The position numbers and the translations under genes were made by a program. From Candidatus Nitrosopelagicus sp. (GTDB taxonomy: Archaea; Thermoproteota; Nitrososphaeria; Nitrososphaerales; Nitrosopumilaceae), in contig JAOLYB010000010.1 of assembly GCA_028343215.1 (NCBI GenBank), forward strand, positions 1 through 40,552: a stretch of 40,552 nt of DNA. Direction: 5' to 3'. Below, piece after piece: positions 1 through 8,929 of the stretch (positions within the stretch are counted from its first letter, which is position 1; every line of letters starts with the position of its first letter). The notes below the pieces were generated by a model, which was given only the letters and a program-made list of their open reading frames with translations, was not told where the DNA came from and did not search any database.

Positions 1-216
1 TCATGGGATTATGGAATGGACACATTGTTTGTTAATGCTAGGTTTAGAACATCAGGTGGTAAAATTATGAATTTTTTTAGATTATTTTTAATTGGAACTC
101 TAAATAATAATGGTCGAACTTTTCCATTAGGTATAATTGGATTTTTATTTCATGAACGAAGTATGTGGAAAACCAAATTTTTAGAAATAATTTTAGGAAA
201 ATATGCTTTAAAATGA
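1..216 (+). CDS. C-terminal fragment of an unidentified protein (5' truncated)
   Basis: The reading frame is open from the first base of the window to a TGA at 214-216, giving about 71 residues. The first in-frame ATG (16) is internal, because the frame continues upstream of it, so this is the tail of a gene that starts outside the window. The visible part holds a hydrophobic stretch with several Phe and Leu (roughly residues 25-55) and ends in a Lys-rich tail. I recognise no family motif. Its same-strand position ahead of a GT2 and a methyltransferase suggests another glycan gene, but that is only context. Confidence 0.6.
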   Translation, partial: SWDYGMDTLFVNARFRTSGGKIMNFFRLFLIGTLNNNGRTFPLGIIGFLFHERSMWKTKFLEIILGKYALK

Positions 217-270
217 GTTTAAACTGAATAATTCATAGATGGATAATCAGTAGTATGATTCATCTGATAA

Positions 271-278
271 TTTTAAAT
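271..278 (+). promoter_or_regulatory. TATA-like box for the GT2 gene at 301
   Basis: The AT-only octamer TTTTAAAT is centred 26.5 nt before the ATG at 301. That is the distance expected between an archaeal TATA box and a transcription start lying on the start codon. It implies a leaderless transcript and a new transcription unit after the truncated upstream gene. Confidence 0.5.
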
Positions 279-300
279 GATCTAATTTTTTGGTTATCAT

Positions 301-972
301 ATGTATGCCATAGTTTTTGTTTTGACATTAGATGAGATTGACGGTGTATCTGAAATTATGCCTCAAGTAAACAAAGAATGGGCTGATAAAATCATTTTTG
401 TAGATGGAGGTTCTACAGATGGAACAATTGAAAAAGCTAAAGAATTAGGATTTGATGTAATTCATCAGAAAAATAAGGGTGAAGGAAACGCATGTCGAGT
501 AGGAACTGATGCAACAGAATCTGATTTTGTTATGTTTTTTAGTCCTGATGGAAATGATGTACCTGGTGACATACCAAAGTTAATTCAAAAAACAAAAGAA
601 GGTCATGACGTTGTACACATTTCTAGATTTGGAAAAAATTCAATTAGCGATGATGCAAATTGGCTTGACCGATTCGGAAATAACATGTTTACTTTTCTAG
701 TTAATACATTCTTTGGAGGAAATTATACTGATGCATTAAATGGATTTAGAATTATTAAACGAAGTCTTTGGGATGAACTAAAAACTGATGCACAATGGCT
801 CAATATTGAACAACAAACTTGTATTAGATTAGCCAAATTAAAAATACCAATATATGAAATCGAAGGTAGGGAACCAGATCGTATAGGCGGTGAAAGAAAA
901 ATGAGACCTTTGACAACAGGCGCTCAATTAAGTTATCAAATAATAAAGGAATTTGTTAAGTGGAAATGGTGA
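301..972 (+). CDS. Family 2 glycosyltransferase, small Dpm1-like catalytic domain
   Basis: A 223-residue GT-A protein that should transfer a sugar from a nucleotide or lipid donor to a glycan or polyprenyl phosphate on the cytoplasmic face. The N-terminus gives the GT2 start (YAIVFVLTLDE), then VDGGSTDGT near residue 35, where GT2 enzymes bind the nucleotide. The usual DADGQ-type metal motif is replaced by SPDGND near residue 80, followed by the acceptor-side NGFRIIKRS. No membrane segment follows, unlike full Dpm1/GtrB proteins. The stop codon bases (970-972) form part of a GGTGA ribosome-binding site for the next gene, so the two are tightly coupled. Family call is firm; substrate unknown. 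Confidence 0.85.
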   Translation: MYAIVFVLTLDEIDGVSEIMPQVNKEWADKIIFVDGGSTDGTIEKAKELGFDVIHQKNKGEGNACRVGTDATESDFVMFFSPDGNDVPGDIPKLIQKTKEGHDVVHISRFGKNSISDDANWLDRFGNNMFTFLVNTFFGGNYTDALNGFRIIKRSLWDELKTDAQWLNIEQQTCIRLAKLKIPIYEIEGREPDRIGGERKMRPLTTGAQLSYQIIKEFVKWKW

Positions 973-977
973 AAACT

Positions 978-1652
978 ATGGGAGAAACAAAATGGGATAT
1001 TCTGTATGATCCCAAAAAAAAGTCTTTATTTTCAAGAATAGAAGAATTTGCAATTAACACATATTTTTCAGATGCTTTTGTTAAAGCAATTTTATCTGCT
1101 TCAAAAATAAAAAGTGGAAAAATATTTGAACCTGGTTCTGGTGGTGGGATGGCATGTGCTAAATTTGCTCAAAAGGGGTTTGAAATAATATCTATGGATT
1201 TATCTGAAAATGCTTTAAAAAAAGGAAAAGAACTTTTTAATTTTTTGTCACTTGATGGAAAATTCACATTAGGTGATCTTTTTAATTTACCAATTAAGAA
1301 TAATCAATTTGACGTTGTTTTTAATCAAGGAGTGATGGAACATTTCAGACTTGCAAAAATGGATGCACCTGCAGGAGTTAAAGAAATGATGCGTGTATTA
1401 AAAAAAGATGGCACCCTTGTAATTCTTGTTCCTGCATATTTTTCCCCGCTATATTTTATTTACAAATTTTTTAAATTTTTTAATTTACTTGAAAAATATT
1501 GGCCTTATACAGATCAAGATTTTCTTCATAAACATGAATTATACCAAATGATGCATAAGGCAGGATGTAAAAATATCACTGTAAGAAGATTATGGTCATC
1601 ATTTTTTTTCTCAATGATAGGTTATTGTAAAAAAAATGATGAGGATGAATAA
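978..1652 (+). CDS. Class I SAM-dependent methyltransferase
   Basis: Predicted to methylate a sugar or another small part of the glycan using S-adenosylmethionine. Motif I (FEPGSGGGMACAKFA) binds the cofactor. It is followed by an acidic residue in SMDLSENALKKG that contacts the ribose, and by DVVFNQGVMEHF (motif IV region) and a VLKKDGTLVILVP strand typical of the methyltransferase 11/25 group. In-frame starts also exist at 960 (GTG) and 966 (ATG). I prefer ATG 978 because GGTGA at 968-972 sits 5 nt upstream as a Shine-Dalgarno site and overlaps the stop of the preceding GT2. Substrate not predictable; a sugar O-methyltransferase is the natural guess from the neighbours. Confidence 0.85.
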   Translation: MGETKWDILYDPKKKSLFSRIEEFAINTYFSDAFVKAILSASKIKSGKIFEPGSGGGMACAKFAQKGFEIISMDLSENALKKGKELFNFLSLDGKFTLGDLFNLPIKNNQFDVVFNQGVMEHFRLAKMDAPAGVKEMMRVLKKDGTLVILVPAYFSPLYFIYKFFKFFNLLEKYWPYTDQDFLHKHELYQMMHKAGCKNITVRRLWSSFFFSMIGYCKKNDEDE

Positions 1653-1658
1653 AAATTT

Positions 1659-3284
1659 ATGAAAACAAAAACTATTTTTGGATATTTAATTGTAATATCC
1701 TTGGTTTCTTTAGGTTTTAAATTATATCTTGCAGATTTTTCAATTCCCGTAAACTCTGATAATCTTTCATATGTTCTAAATGGAATTGCACATACAAATG
1801 GTGATTTCTCGCATCCTCCACAAAGAGCAATTGGTTGGTCAGTATTTTTATCATTATTTTTTAATTTTTTGGATTCGGAAAATTTTCTTGATTATTCAAA
1901 TTTAGCAAAAATTATTAGTATTGGTGTTTCCACTTCAACAATTTTTTTAATTTATTTTGTGGGTCGCAAATTCTTTGATCAAAGATACTCTCTCACTGTT
2001 TCATGTCTCTTTGCATTTTTGCCTCATCTTAACCATAATTCTGGTTTAGCGTTAAGTGAACCACTTTTTATTTTAGCTATTATCGGATCATTTTATTTCT
2101 TATTACACGAAAAATCTAAATTTATAATTATTTCATTAATACTTGCAGGTTTTGCTTATTGGATCAGACTAAATGGAATTGTCATATTTTTTATTATTTC
2201 CATAACCTATCTTTTGACTTTTAAGAAATCTCAAATTTTTCTAAGAAATTATGGTATTGGACTTATTTTATTTATGATTATAATATCCCCAATGTTAATA
2301 CAGAAAAATGATCAATACGGGGATCCATTTTATTCAGCTTATCAAGGAACCTTATTTTCAAAAAATTATGAAGAATTAATTACTAATTTGGATACCGAAA
2401 CTAAAACTTCTGCTTCTGAATTTATTGATAATGAAGGAATTTTTAGTTTTATTAATAATTTTATTTTTGCGGGAATTGTTAATTCATTAAGTATACTATC
2501 AAAACTCGCTTTCCCATACTTGTTTATTTTAATTCCATTTGGAATTATGTTTTCGTTTAGAGTTATTGATCAAAATCCTCAACTTATCAAAATAAATTGG
2601 ATTTTTATTTTAAGCTCATTTTTCTCAATGTGTATACTGGTTGCAGTTGTTCCAGAAAAAAGATTTCTATTTTTTATTCTCCCATTCCTTGTATTATTTT
2701 CTGTAATACCTATTCAACGTGTTATAGAATATGGACTAAGTACATTCAGTTTTTCAAGAAAACAAAAAGATATTTTCCTGGTCATCGTGTTAATCATTGT
2801 TGTAATACTTTCAGGACTTTTTACATTGAGATATGAGCAAACAGATCCGGTCCTAGAAAGTGAAAAAATTGATTTTGCGCGTTTTGCATTAGAAAATCTA
2901 AATGGAAACACATTACGTGATTTTGGCGGTGCCACTGATTATGTTACTGATGTTGTACTCTTAGAACATAATAATTTTAAAGACTTTCAAATGGATTATT
3001 GGGTAGATAAAGCAGAACGTAAAGAATTTATTTTTAAAACAATTTCTATTTCTGCAAATAATATGGATGAGCTTATTCTTAAAGGTGAAAATTTAAATCT
3101 GAAATATTTAATATCTAATGATAAAAATACCTTCTACTATCCGTTTGTTGATCAAATTTATTATAATGAAGATGACTATAATTATCTCATAAAAATTTTT
3201 GATTCTGATAAATATGGTTATGAAAAATTAAAAATTAAAATTTTTGAAATAGATTACAAAAAATTTCATGAATTAGGGAATTAA
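1659..3284 (+). CDS. Polytopic membrane glycosyltransferase, GT-C fold (PMT/ArnT-like)
   Basis: 541 residues with a signal-anchor-like first helix, about ten further hydrophobic helices up to residue 390, and a soluble C-terminal domain of about 150 residues. This is the layout of GT-C enzymes that use polyprenyl-phosphate sugars on the outer face of the membrane. The first extracytoplasmic loop carries an acidic residue (PVNSDNLSY), as expected for the catalytic Asp of this fold. It lacks the WWDxG motif of AglB/Stt3, so it is not the oligosaccharyltransferase. It begins 6 nt after the methyltransferase, so the two are probably cotranscribed. It resembles the convergent neighbour (3273-4934) in sequence and layout. 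Donor and acceptor unknown. Confidence 0.75.
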   Translation: MKTKTIFGYLIVISLVSLGFKLYLADFSIPVNSDNLSYVLNGIAHTNGDFSHPPQRAIGWSVFLSLFFNFLDSENFLDYSNLAKIISIGVSTSTIFLIYFVGRKFFDQRYSLTVSCLFAFLPHLNHNSGLALSEPLFILAIIGSFYFLLHEKSKFIIISLILAGFAYWIRLNGIVIFFIISITYLLTFKKSQIFLRNYGIGLILFMIIISPMLIQKNDQYGDPFYSAYQGTLFSKNYEELITNLDTETKTSASEFIDNEGIFSFINNFIFAGIVNSLSILSKLAFPYLFILIPFGIMFSFRVIDQNPQLIKINWIFILSSFFSMCILVAVVPEKRFLFFILPFLVLFSVIPIQRVIEYGLSTFSFSRKQKDIFLVIVLIIVVILSGLFTLRYEQTDPVLESEKIDFARFALENLNGNTLRDFGGATDYVTDVVLLEHNNFKDFQMDYWVDKAERKEFIFKTISISANNMDELILKGENLNLKYLISNDKNTFYYPFVDQIYYNEDDYNYLIKIFDSDKYGYEKLKIKIFEIDYKKFHELGN

Positions 3285-4934
3285 CTCAATCTGCCTTTTG
3301 AATTTATCATAGTCAATTTTGAATAGTTTCAAATGATAATTATATCCATTTTCCACTGAATCGTATTCTTTATCTAAATATGAAAACTTTTTTTCATCAT
3401 CAAAAATATTTCTAAATTCTATTCTAAGATCATTTGTTATGTCATGTGATTTATTTTCATAATCAATTAGTAAATGAGTAATTTTTTGTTTTTCCAAGAA
3501 AAATATATAATCATTAATGTTTGTAATTCCCATTTTTTCACTATACATTGAATTTCTTTCCCTTAGTTCCTTTCCTTCTTCAATTATGTTTTGTTCTAAC
3601 CATCCAATGTTAATTTTTGGCAAATCTTTTTTCAAAATTGGAAATTCTTCTTCGCCATTGATTCTTAACCAATGGAAATATAGAAACTCACATCCATTTT
3701 TACAAGTTCCAAAATCTGTATTTATTTTTACATCCATTTGTTTAATTTCTGAAAGAATTTCAAATGTTTCTTGATAATGTTCATTGTCAAGAGATTTCCA
3801 TTCAACATATGCTACTGATCCAATAATTACTGCAGTGATTATGACAACAAAAACTAAATTTTTTCTTTTAAATTTTTCAATAAAAATTTTTAGTGAATAA
3901 CATGAGATAAGACACAAAAATGGATATAATGCAAATAGATACTTTGTTTCTGAAAAATCTCTTGAATAAGCATAGAATGCTGGAATGAGTATCATAATTA
4001 TTATTGATATTATTGTAATTTTGTTAATTTCTAATTTTGTAAAAATAAAAAATATTCCCGCTGGAAGAAAAATAATAAACGTAGGTATAACTATCCATCC
4101 AAAATACATTGTTGTTTTTGATATTCCATTTTGCAGAAAATTTATGGAAGATGAATTATTTTCATCTATTGACTTTTGATAAAAACTAGGTCCCGCCGAA
4201 ATATGCTCAATAATTTGGACATTTTCATTAGATTTATTGTCTAAATACACATTTGGTAGTAGTATTGCAACAAAAATTGCTATGCAAATTAAATATCTTA
4301 GATAATATTTCTTATTTTGCCTGTATCTGACAAAAAATAAAACAGTCAACGGTAATAATATTAGAAATCCTTCAAAACGTACTAAACTTAAAACTCCTAA
4401 TATCGCAAAGGAGAGATATTGTTTTTTAGAATCATTTGATAGAAATGCTGCTATAGATAAAGCAACTAATAAAATATAAAACGCTTCAGGTGTTCCATTT
4501 AATGAATTAATTATTAATCTTGGCTCTAAAATGAATAGTGATGCACCTATTAATGAATAACTTTTTTTAAAAAACTTTGAGCATAAAAAATATACTGGAA
4601 AAAATGTCGCTAATGAAATAATCATTGAACTAATTCTTTGCAAATTTTGAAAATCTAAAAAATTATTTGAATCAGTAACTTGAAAAATAATTGATAGTAA
4701 TAATGGCCAACCATTATTTAATGTAGGATATTCTACTGGTATTGAGTTTAAAATACTAGAATCAATTGCATACCAAAAATAACCTTGAGCATCGTTAAAC
4801 AGTGGAACATCAAAAGGTAAAAAGTAAACTCGAATAATTAATCCTACTGTAAGAATAATTGCTACATAAACACATTGTGCAAATTTTGAGTTTTCTAAAA
4901 CATTGATTATGTTTGCCTTTTGAATATTTTCCAT
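3273..4934 (-). CDS. Polytopic membrane glycosyltransferase, GT-C fold, paralogue of the convergent neighbour
   Basis: 553 residues: a cytoplasmic N-terminus, about ten or eleven hydrophobic helices to residue 380, then a soluble C-terminal domain. The first outer loop has VPLFNDAQGYFWY, matching the acidic loop position of the adjacent GT-C protein. Both share a DS-x-NFLD segment after the second helix, an R-x-(E/N)-G motif later on, and a final IDY-x-KF block. Its 3' end overlaps that of the other GT-C gene by 12 bp on the opposite strand. It is the last gene of a minus-strand unit after the flippase (12 nt gap) and Dpm1-like GT. Together they look like a set for lipid-linked sugar synthesis, flipping and transfer. 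Confidence 0.75.
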   Translation of the reverse strand: MENIQKANIINVLENSKFAQCVYVAIILTVGLIIRVYFLPFDVPLFNDAQGYFWYAIDSSILNSIPVEYPTLNNGWPLLLSIIFQVTDSNNFLDFQNLQRISSMIISLATFFPVYFLCSKFFKKSYSLIGASLFILEPRLIINSLNGTPEAFYILLVALSIAAFLSNDSKKQYLSFAILGVLSLVRFEGFLILLPLTVLFFVRYRQNKKYYLRYLICIAIFVAILLPNVYLDNKSNENVQIIEHISAGPSFYQKSIDENNSSSINFLQNGISKTTMYFGWIVIPTFIIFLPAGIFFIFTKLEINKITIISIIIMILIPAFYAYSRDFSETKYLFALYPFLCLISCYSLKIFIEKFKRKNLVFVVIITAVIIGSVAYVEWKSLDNEHYQETFEILSEIKQMDVKINTDFGTCKNGCEFLYFHWLRINGEEEFPILKKDLPKINIGWLEQNIIEEGKELRERNSMYSEKMGITNINDYIFFLEKQKITHLLIDYENKSHDITNDLRIEFRNIFDDEKKFSYLDKEYDSVENGYNYHLKLFKIDYDKFKRQIELIP

Positions 4935-4946
4935 CTTACATTTCTC

Positions 4947-6107
4947 CTATTTTTTTTTATATTCCATTTTAGTTGAAATAAAAAGTAAAGATGCCTGTAA
5001 TACTGATGCTAAAACAAATATCCATGCTAAACCTACTATTCCAAAAATTGGACCCATTATAATAAAACCAACTATTATTGTAAATAAAGACAACAATTTT
5101 ACAATTAAGATAAATTTACTTTTTTCTTGTCCTAACATTTGAGACATACATAACATCGTCACTGCTTCTGGAATTACTGCTAAGCTCATTATTCCAATTG
5201 CATCAATTGTGTCGATAAATTTTGGGAAGATCAATGGAATTATTTTTGGTAATACTGTGAATCCTAAAACTGATATTATAATTGAAATAAGTATTACAAA
5301 TTTTTTTATTTTTTTATTAGAAAATCCACTTGCATCTTGTGGTAACAAAAATTTAAAAGCGACAGATGAAAACATGACCAAAATAGTAAAAATTTGAAGT
5401 GCTAAAGAATAATTTCCTAAAATTGTAAATCCCAATAATGGAGCAAGAATTATTTTATCAATTTGTCCTCCAAAACTACCTGAAATTGTTAAAAAATAAT
5501 TGTTTATTATGAATTTTTTTTTATTTTTTAAAAGTGAAAAACTAATTTTTGTAGTTTTAAATTCTTTTACAAAAATTGTTAAATGTGGAATGAACGTTAA
5601 AACCAATGCAAAAATTATTCCACTTGGTCCAAATGCATAAAAAAAGATAATTCCTAAAATTACTGTAAGTGATTTTTGAATTAAGATATTTTTGGCATAT
5701 TTTCGATAAAATTTCCTACCTAGAATGACAGAATTCACTGATTCAAAAATTACATAGCCTATTACCAATAATGCAGTATCAAATCTAGTAAATATTATAA
5801 AAATTATAATTGATGAAACTATGGTTGGGATTATTGATAGTAAAAATAATGTTGACTGAATATTTTCATTTTTTGCAGAGTATACTGTAAGCGCATGTGG
5901 ATTTCCAAACATAGAAAAAATTTGTGCCATTCCTGCTATTCCTAAAAAATAATGTATTTCTCCATAATCTCCCGGTTCTATCACGGATGCGATGTAAAGC
6001 CAAAAAATACCTGAAAGTCCTGAACCAATAATGTCTGAAATTCCTATAGAAACTATTCCATTTTCATTTACAAATTTTTCTTTAATCTTATTCCAATATT
6101 TTGTCAT
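4947..6107 (-). CDS. Wzx-like polysaccharide flippase (MOP/RfbX superfamily)
   Basis: 386 residues, almost entirely hydrophobic helices (about 10-12) separated by short Lys-rich loops, as in O-antigen and lipid-linked oligosaccharide flippases. The N-terminal pattern (two helices with SDIIGSGLSGIFWLYIA, then a YGEIHYFLGIAG segment) is typical of the polysaccharide synthesis protein family. The predicted role is to move polyprenyl-linked glycans across the membrane. It is slightly short for the family (commonly 400-480 residues) but shows no obvious break. It lies between a Dpm1-like transferase (16 nt upstream) and a GT-C transferase (12 nt downstream). Confidence 0.8.
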   Translation of the reverse strand: MTKYWNKIKEKFVNENGIVSIGISDIIGSGLSGIFWLYIASVIEPGDYGEIHYFLGIAGMAQIFSMFGNPHALTVYSAKNENIQSTLFLLSIIPTIVSSIIIFIIFTRFDTALLVIGYVIFESVNSVILGRKFYRKYAKNILIQKSLTVILGIIFFYAFGPSGIIFALVLTFIPHLTIFVKEFKTTKISFSLLKNKKKFIINNYFLTISGSFGGQIDKIILAPLLGFTILGNYSLALQIFTILVMFSSVAFKFLLPQDASGFSNKKIKKFVILISIIISVLGFTVLPKIIPLIFPKFIDTIDAIGIMSLAVIPEAVTMLCMSQMLGQEKSKFILIVKLLSLFTIIVGFIIMGPIFGIVGLAWIFVLASVLQASLLFISTKMEYKKK

Positions 6108-6123
6108 ATTTGATCAATATGTA

Positions 6124-7005
6124 TTAATTTTTTTCACGAACCACACTAACGAGAGTGTATAATAAAATACTAGTTAACAACAAGACAATTGCAATTAAAA
6201 TTGTACCTGCTGCAACAATTGTTAGATTTGTATTCAATCTTCCAATTTCTGCATAATATTGTGCTGAAAGATATGTGAATGATATTCCTACAATGAAAAA
6301 TATTATTGATGGTATACCATAAAATTTCAATGGATGTTCAATTGATGTATATTTTATTGTACTTAGAATCACTGAAGATCCATGTGAAATAGGATTATGT
6401 GTAGATGTGTCTCCAGAATACAATATTTTGATTGGTACTTCTAAAATTTTAAAATTTTTACTACTTGCTTTAATTAAAATTTCTGTTGATATTCCCATAC
6501 CTAACTCAGATGGATTTAATTCATCTATCACTTTCTTTGAATAAGCTCTAAATCCACTTTGCGAATCAGTTAATTTTTCTTTTATACTTGCATTTGTAAT
6601 TTTGGTAATTAGTTTTATTCCAACTTTTCTATACTGTGGAACTTCTTTTTCACTATCATCTAAAAATCTTGAACCAATTACCAATTCAGCTTCTTGATTA
6701 ATTATTGGTGTTGTCACGTTTTCAATATCTTCAATTCTATGTTGACCATCTGCATCAAATGTCACCAAAATGTCACCATCTAATTCTTTAGCTTTAAGAA
6801 AAATACTTCTTATTGCACCTCCGTAACCCAAATTTTTTTTATGATTAATTACTAATGCTCCCATTTTCTCCGCTATTTCTGAGGTAAGATCATTTGAACC
6901 ATCGTTACAAACAATTATTGAATCTGTAATATTCATTAATTTAGTAATTATCGAGGCAATATTTTTTTCCTCATTAAATGCTGGAATTCCAATAATTATC
7001 TTCAA
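6124..7005 (-). CDS. Dpm1/GtrB-like polyprenyl-phosphate glycosyltransferase (GT2) with two C-terminal membrane helices
   Basis: Predicted to make a polyprenyl-phosphate hexose from a nucleotide sugar. The GT-A domain has IIIGIPAFNEEKNI at the start, VCNDGSNDLTSEI, the metal motif TFDADGQHR near residue 83, and the SGFRAYSK acceptor motif. Two hydrophobic segments near residues 228-250 and 258-290 anchor it, as in GtrB/AglD-type enzymes. The start codon is TTG (7003-7005). It is the first gene of the unit leading to the flippase and GT-C transferase, so it probably supplies their lipid-linked donor. Family very secure, sugar unknown. Confidence 0.9.
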   Translation of the reverse strand: MKIIIGIPAFNEEKNIASIITKLMNITDSIIVCNDGSNDLTSEIAEKMGALVINHKKNLGYGGAIRSIFLKAKELDGDILVTFDADGQHRIEDIENVTTPIINQEAELVIGSRFLDDSEKEVPQYRKVGIKLITKITNASIKEKLTDSQSGFRAYSKKVIDELNPSELGMGISTEILIKASSKNFKILEVPIKILYSGDTSTHNPISHGSSVILSTIKYTSIEHPLKFYGIPSIIFFIVGISFTYLSAQYYAEIGRLNTNLTIVAAGTILIAIVLLLTSILLYTLVSVVREKN

Positions 7006-7113
7006 TTTTGACCCTTTTGATGATTTTAGGATTTTAGGCTATAAAATATACTACTCAAAGTTTTTCCATTTCTTTGAAATTTTCAAGCCATCTTCATTGA
7101 TTTGAATAGAAAA

Positions 7114-7121
7114 TATAATTA
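7114..7121 (+). promoter_or_regulatory. TATA-like box for the 2,3-dehydratase gene
   Basis: TATAATTA is centred 26.5 nt before the GTG at 7144, so the transcript is likely leaderless. It supports the GTG as the true start. Confidence 0.55.
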
Positions 7122-7143
7122 AACAACTTATTCAACTTTCTAC

Positions 7144-7893
7144 GTGACTATTGATGAAATTAAAGGGGTATTAGAAAAAAATGGATATGATTTAGATTCT
7201 GATACAATTTCAAGAATCCAAATAATGCTTGAATCCATAAGAGATGATAATCAAATCAATAAACTTGATTACATTATTGACTGGTTTAACAAAAAACGTG
7301 AGGAGTCAGATATGGTAGTAGAAGAAATTGGAATTAATGATTTGGATAAATGGAATGTGGATCCAGATACGGGTAATATCAAACATGAATCTGGAGGATT
7401 TTTTGAAGTAATTGGTGTCAAAGCATCAAATACATTTGATCGTGAAGTTGGAAAGAAAGGTTGGACTCAACCAATGATTGCAAAAAACCCTGGTGGCATT
7501 CTGGGAATTCTAATGAAAAGAATTAACGGTATACCACATTATCTCTTACAGGCAAAAGCAGAACCAGGTAATATTGGAAAACTACAACTATCGCCAACTC
7601 TTCAAGCCACAACAAGTAATTTACTAAAAGCACATGGAGGATCTAAGCCTTTGTTTGCAGAATATTTTGATGATGAAAACAATCCAAAAATTATTTATGC
7701 AAAGTGGCAATCTGAAGATGGTGGTAGATTTCATTTAAAATCAAACTACAATATGATAATCGAAATCAAGGAAAATGAAAATTTGGAAATTCCAGACTCA
7801 TTCATTTGGGTTACATTATATCAAATTAAACAACTGATGAAGATTGAAAACTTTGTTGGTCCACACGTAAGAGGAATTATTTCTTATTTGTAA
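7144..7893 (+). CDS. NDP-hexose 2,3-dehydratase family protein, single-domain (half-size) form
   Basis: In deoxysugar pathways this family removes the C2 hydroxyl of NDP-4-keto-6-deoxyglucose, giving a 3,4-diketo-2,6-dideoxy sugar. The signature is clear: W near residue 72, a HESGGFFEVIGV block, W-x-QP, GGILGILMKR, LLQAKAEPGNIG, then LQLSPTLQATTSNL with a following HGG. Actinobacterial antibiotic enzymes (EvaA/TylCVI/SpnO type) contain this domain twice in about 450-480 residues. This protein has it once in 249 residues, after a predicted helical N-terminus of about 65 residues, so it would have to act as a homodimer. The start is GTG with a TATA box at leaderless distance. The next gene, 4 nt downstream, is the expected reductase partner. 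Confidence 0.88.
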   Translation: MTIDEIKGVLEKNGYDLDSDTISRIQIMLESIRDDNQINKLDYIIDWFNKKREESDMVVEEIGINDLDKWNVDPDTGNIKHESGGFFEVIGVKASNTFDREVGKKGWTQPMIAKNPGGILGILMKRINGIPHYLLQAKAEPGNIGKLQLSPTLQATTSNLLKAHGGSKPLFAEYFDDENNPKIIYAKWQSEDGGRFHLKSNYNMIIEIKENENLEIPDSFIWVTLYQIKQLMKIENFVGPHVRGIISYL

Positions 7894-7897
7894 TAAA

Positions 7898-8929
7898 ATG
7901 GAACCTCTAAAATTTGGTATAATTGGTTGTTCACGAATTGCAAAACGTTCTGTAATTCCTGCTATAATAAAATCAGAATTTGCAGAACTTGAAATAATTG
8001 GAAGTCGTTTGACAGACAAAGCAAAAGAATTTGCTAAGGAGTTTAACTGTGAAAAATTTGGTACTTATGAAGATGTAATTTCAGATGATTCAGTTGATGC
8101 AGTATACATCTCAACTCCAATTGGAACACATGCAGAATTGTCCAACAAGGCAGCAGCTGCAGGAAAACATGTTTACGTTGAAAAATCCTCTACATATTTT
8201 CTAAATTATGCAAAAGAAATGGTTGAGACTGCAAAACAAAACAATGTACGACTAATGGAGGGTTTTATGTTTCGATTTCATCCACAACATCAAAAAGTCA
8301 AGGAATTGATTAATGAAAACAAAATTGGAGATATTGTGACTTTTAATGGTAGATTTGGATTTCCATCTTTTCCAGAAGGTGATATTAGATATAGCGATCT
8401 TAGAGGTGGTGGATTCTTGAACGATTCTGGATGTTATCCAATTTGTGCAAGTAGAATGATCTTGGATGAAGAACCAATTTCAGTAGGATGTAGATTACAA
8501 TACATTCAAGTAAATGGAATCACTGATTCGGTTGATGTTAAAGGCACATCTTTTTTGATATATGAAAATAACAAATCTGCATCTATTACATTTGGAAACG
8601 GAAATTATTACCAAGCAAAATATGAAGTGTGGGGAACGAATGGCATAATATCTGCAGATAGAGCTTACTCTGTACCTTCAGATTTTACAACTAAGATTAG
8701 TCTACAGTATAATACAGCGAATAATTGGGAAAGCAGAAGAAATGATACATTTGAAATTAAACCTAAAGATCATTTTCTAGAAATTCTGGATACTTTTTGT
8801 ATGGAAATTACTAAAACAAAAAATGCACCATATAATTTTGAAGATGAGTTATTGAAACAGGCAAAAGTAATGCAAGCTCATAGACGTTCATCAGATACAG
8901 GAAAGCAAGTATTTCTTAGTGAATTATGA
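7898..8929 (+). CDS. Gfo/Idh/MocA-family oxidoreductase, candidate NDP-3,4-diketo-2,6-dideoxyhexose 3-ketoreductase
   Basis: 343 residues with an N-terminal Rossmann fold (KFGIIGCSRIAKRSVIP, nucleotide binding) and a C-terminal GFO/IDH alpha/beta domain. The family EKP motif appears as VEKSS near residue 93, with the Lys kept and the Pro replaced by Ser. A later NDSGCYPICAS matches the DxGxY-type catalytic segment that carries the Tyr. Members such as TylCII/KijD10/SpnN reduce the product of the 2,3-dehydratase at C3. The 4-nt gap to that dehydratase makes this the best assignment. Together they should give an NDP-4-keto-2,6-dideoxyhexose. A generic sugar dehydrogenase role cannot be excluded. 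Its 3' end overlaps the convergent aminotransferase by 6 bp. Confidence 0.85.
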   Translation: MEPLKFGIIGCSRIAKRSVIPAIIKSEFAELEIIGSRLTDKAKEFAKEFNCEKFGTYEDVISDDSVDAVYISTPIGTHAELSNKAAAAGKHVYVEKSSTYFLNYAKEMVETAKQNNVRLMEGFMFRFHPQHQKVKELINENKIGDIVTFNGRFGFPSFPEGDIRYSDLRGGGFLNDSGCYPICASRMILDEEPISVGCRLQYIQVNGITDSVDVKGTSFLIYENNKSASITFGNGNYYQAKYEVWGTNGIISADRAYSVPSDFTTKISLQYNTANNWESRRNDTFEIKPKDHFLEILDTFCMEITKTKNAPYNFEDELLKQAKVMQAHRRSSDTGKQVFLSEL

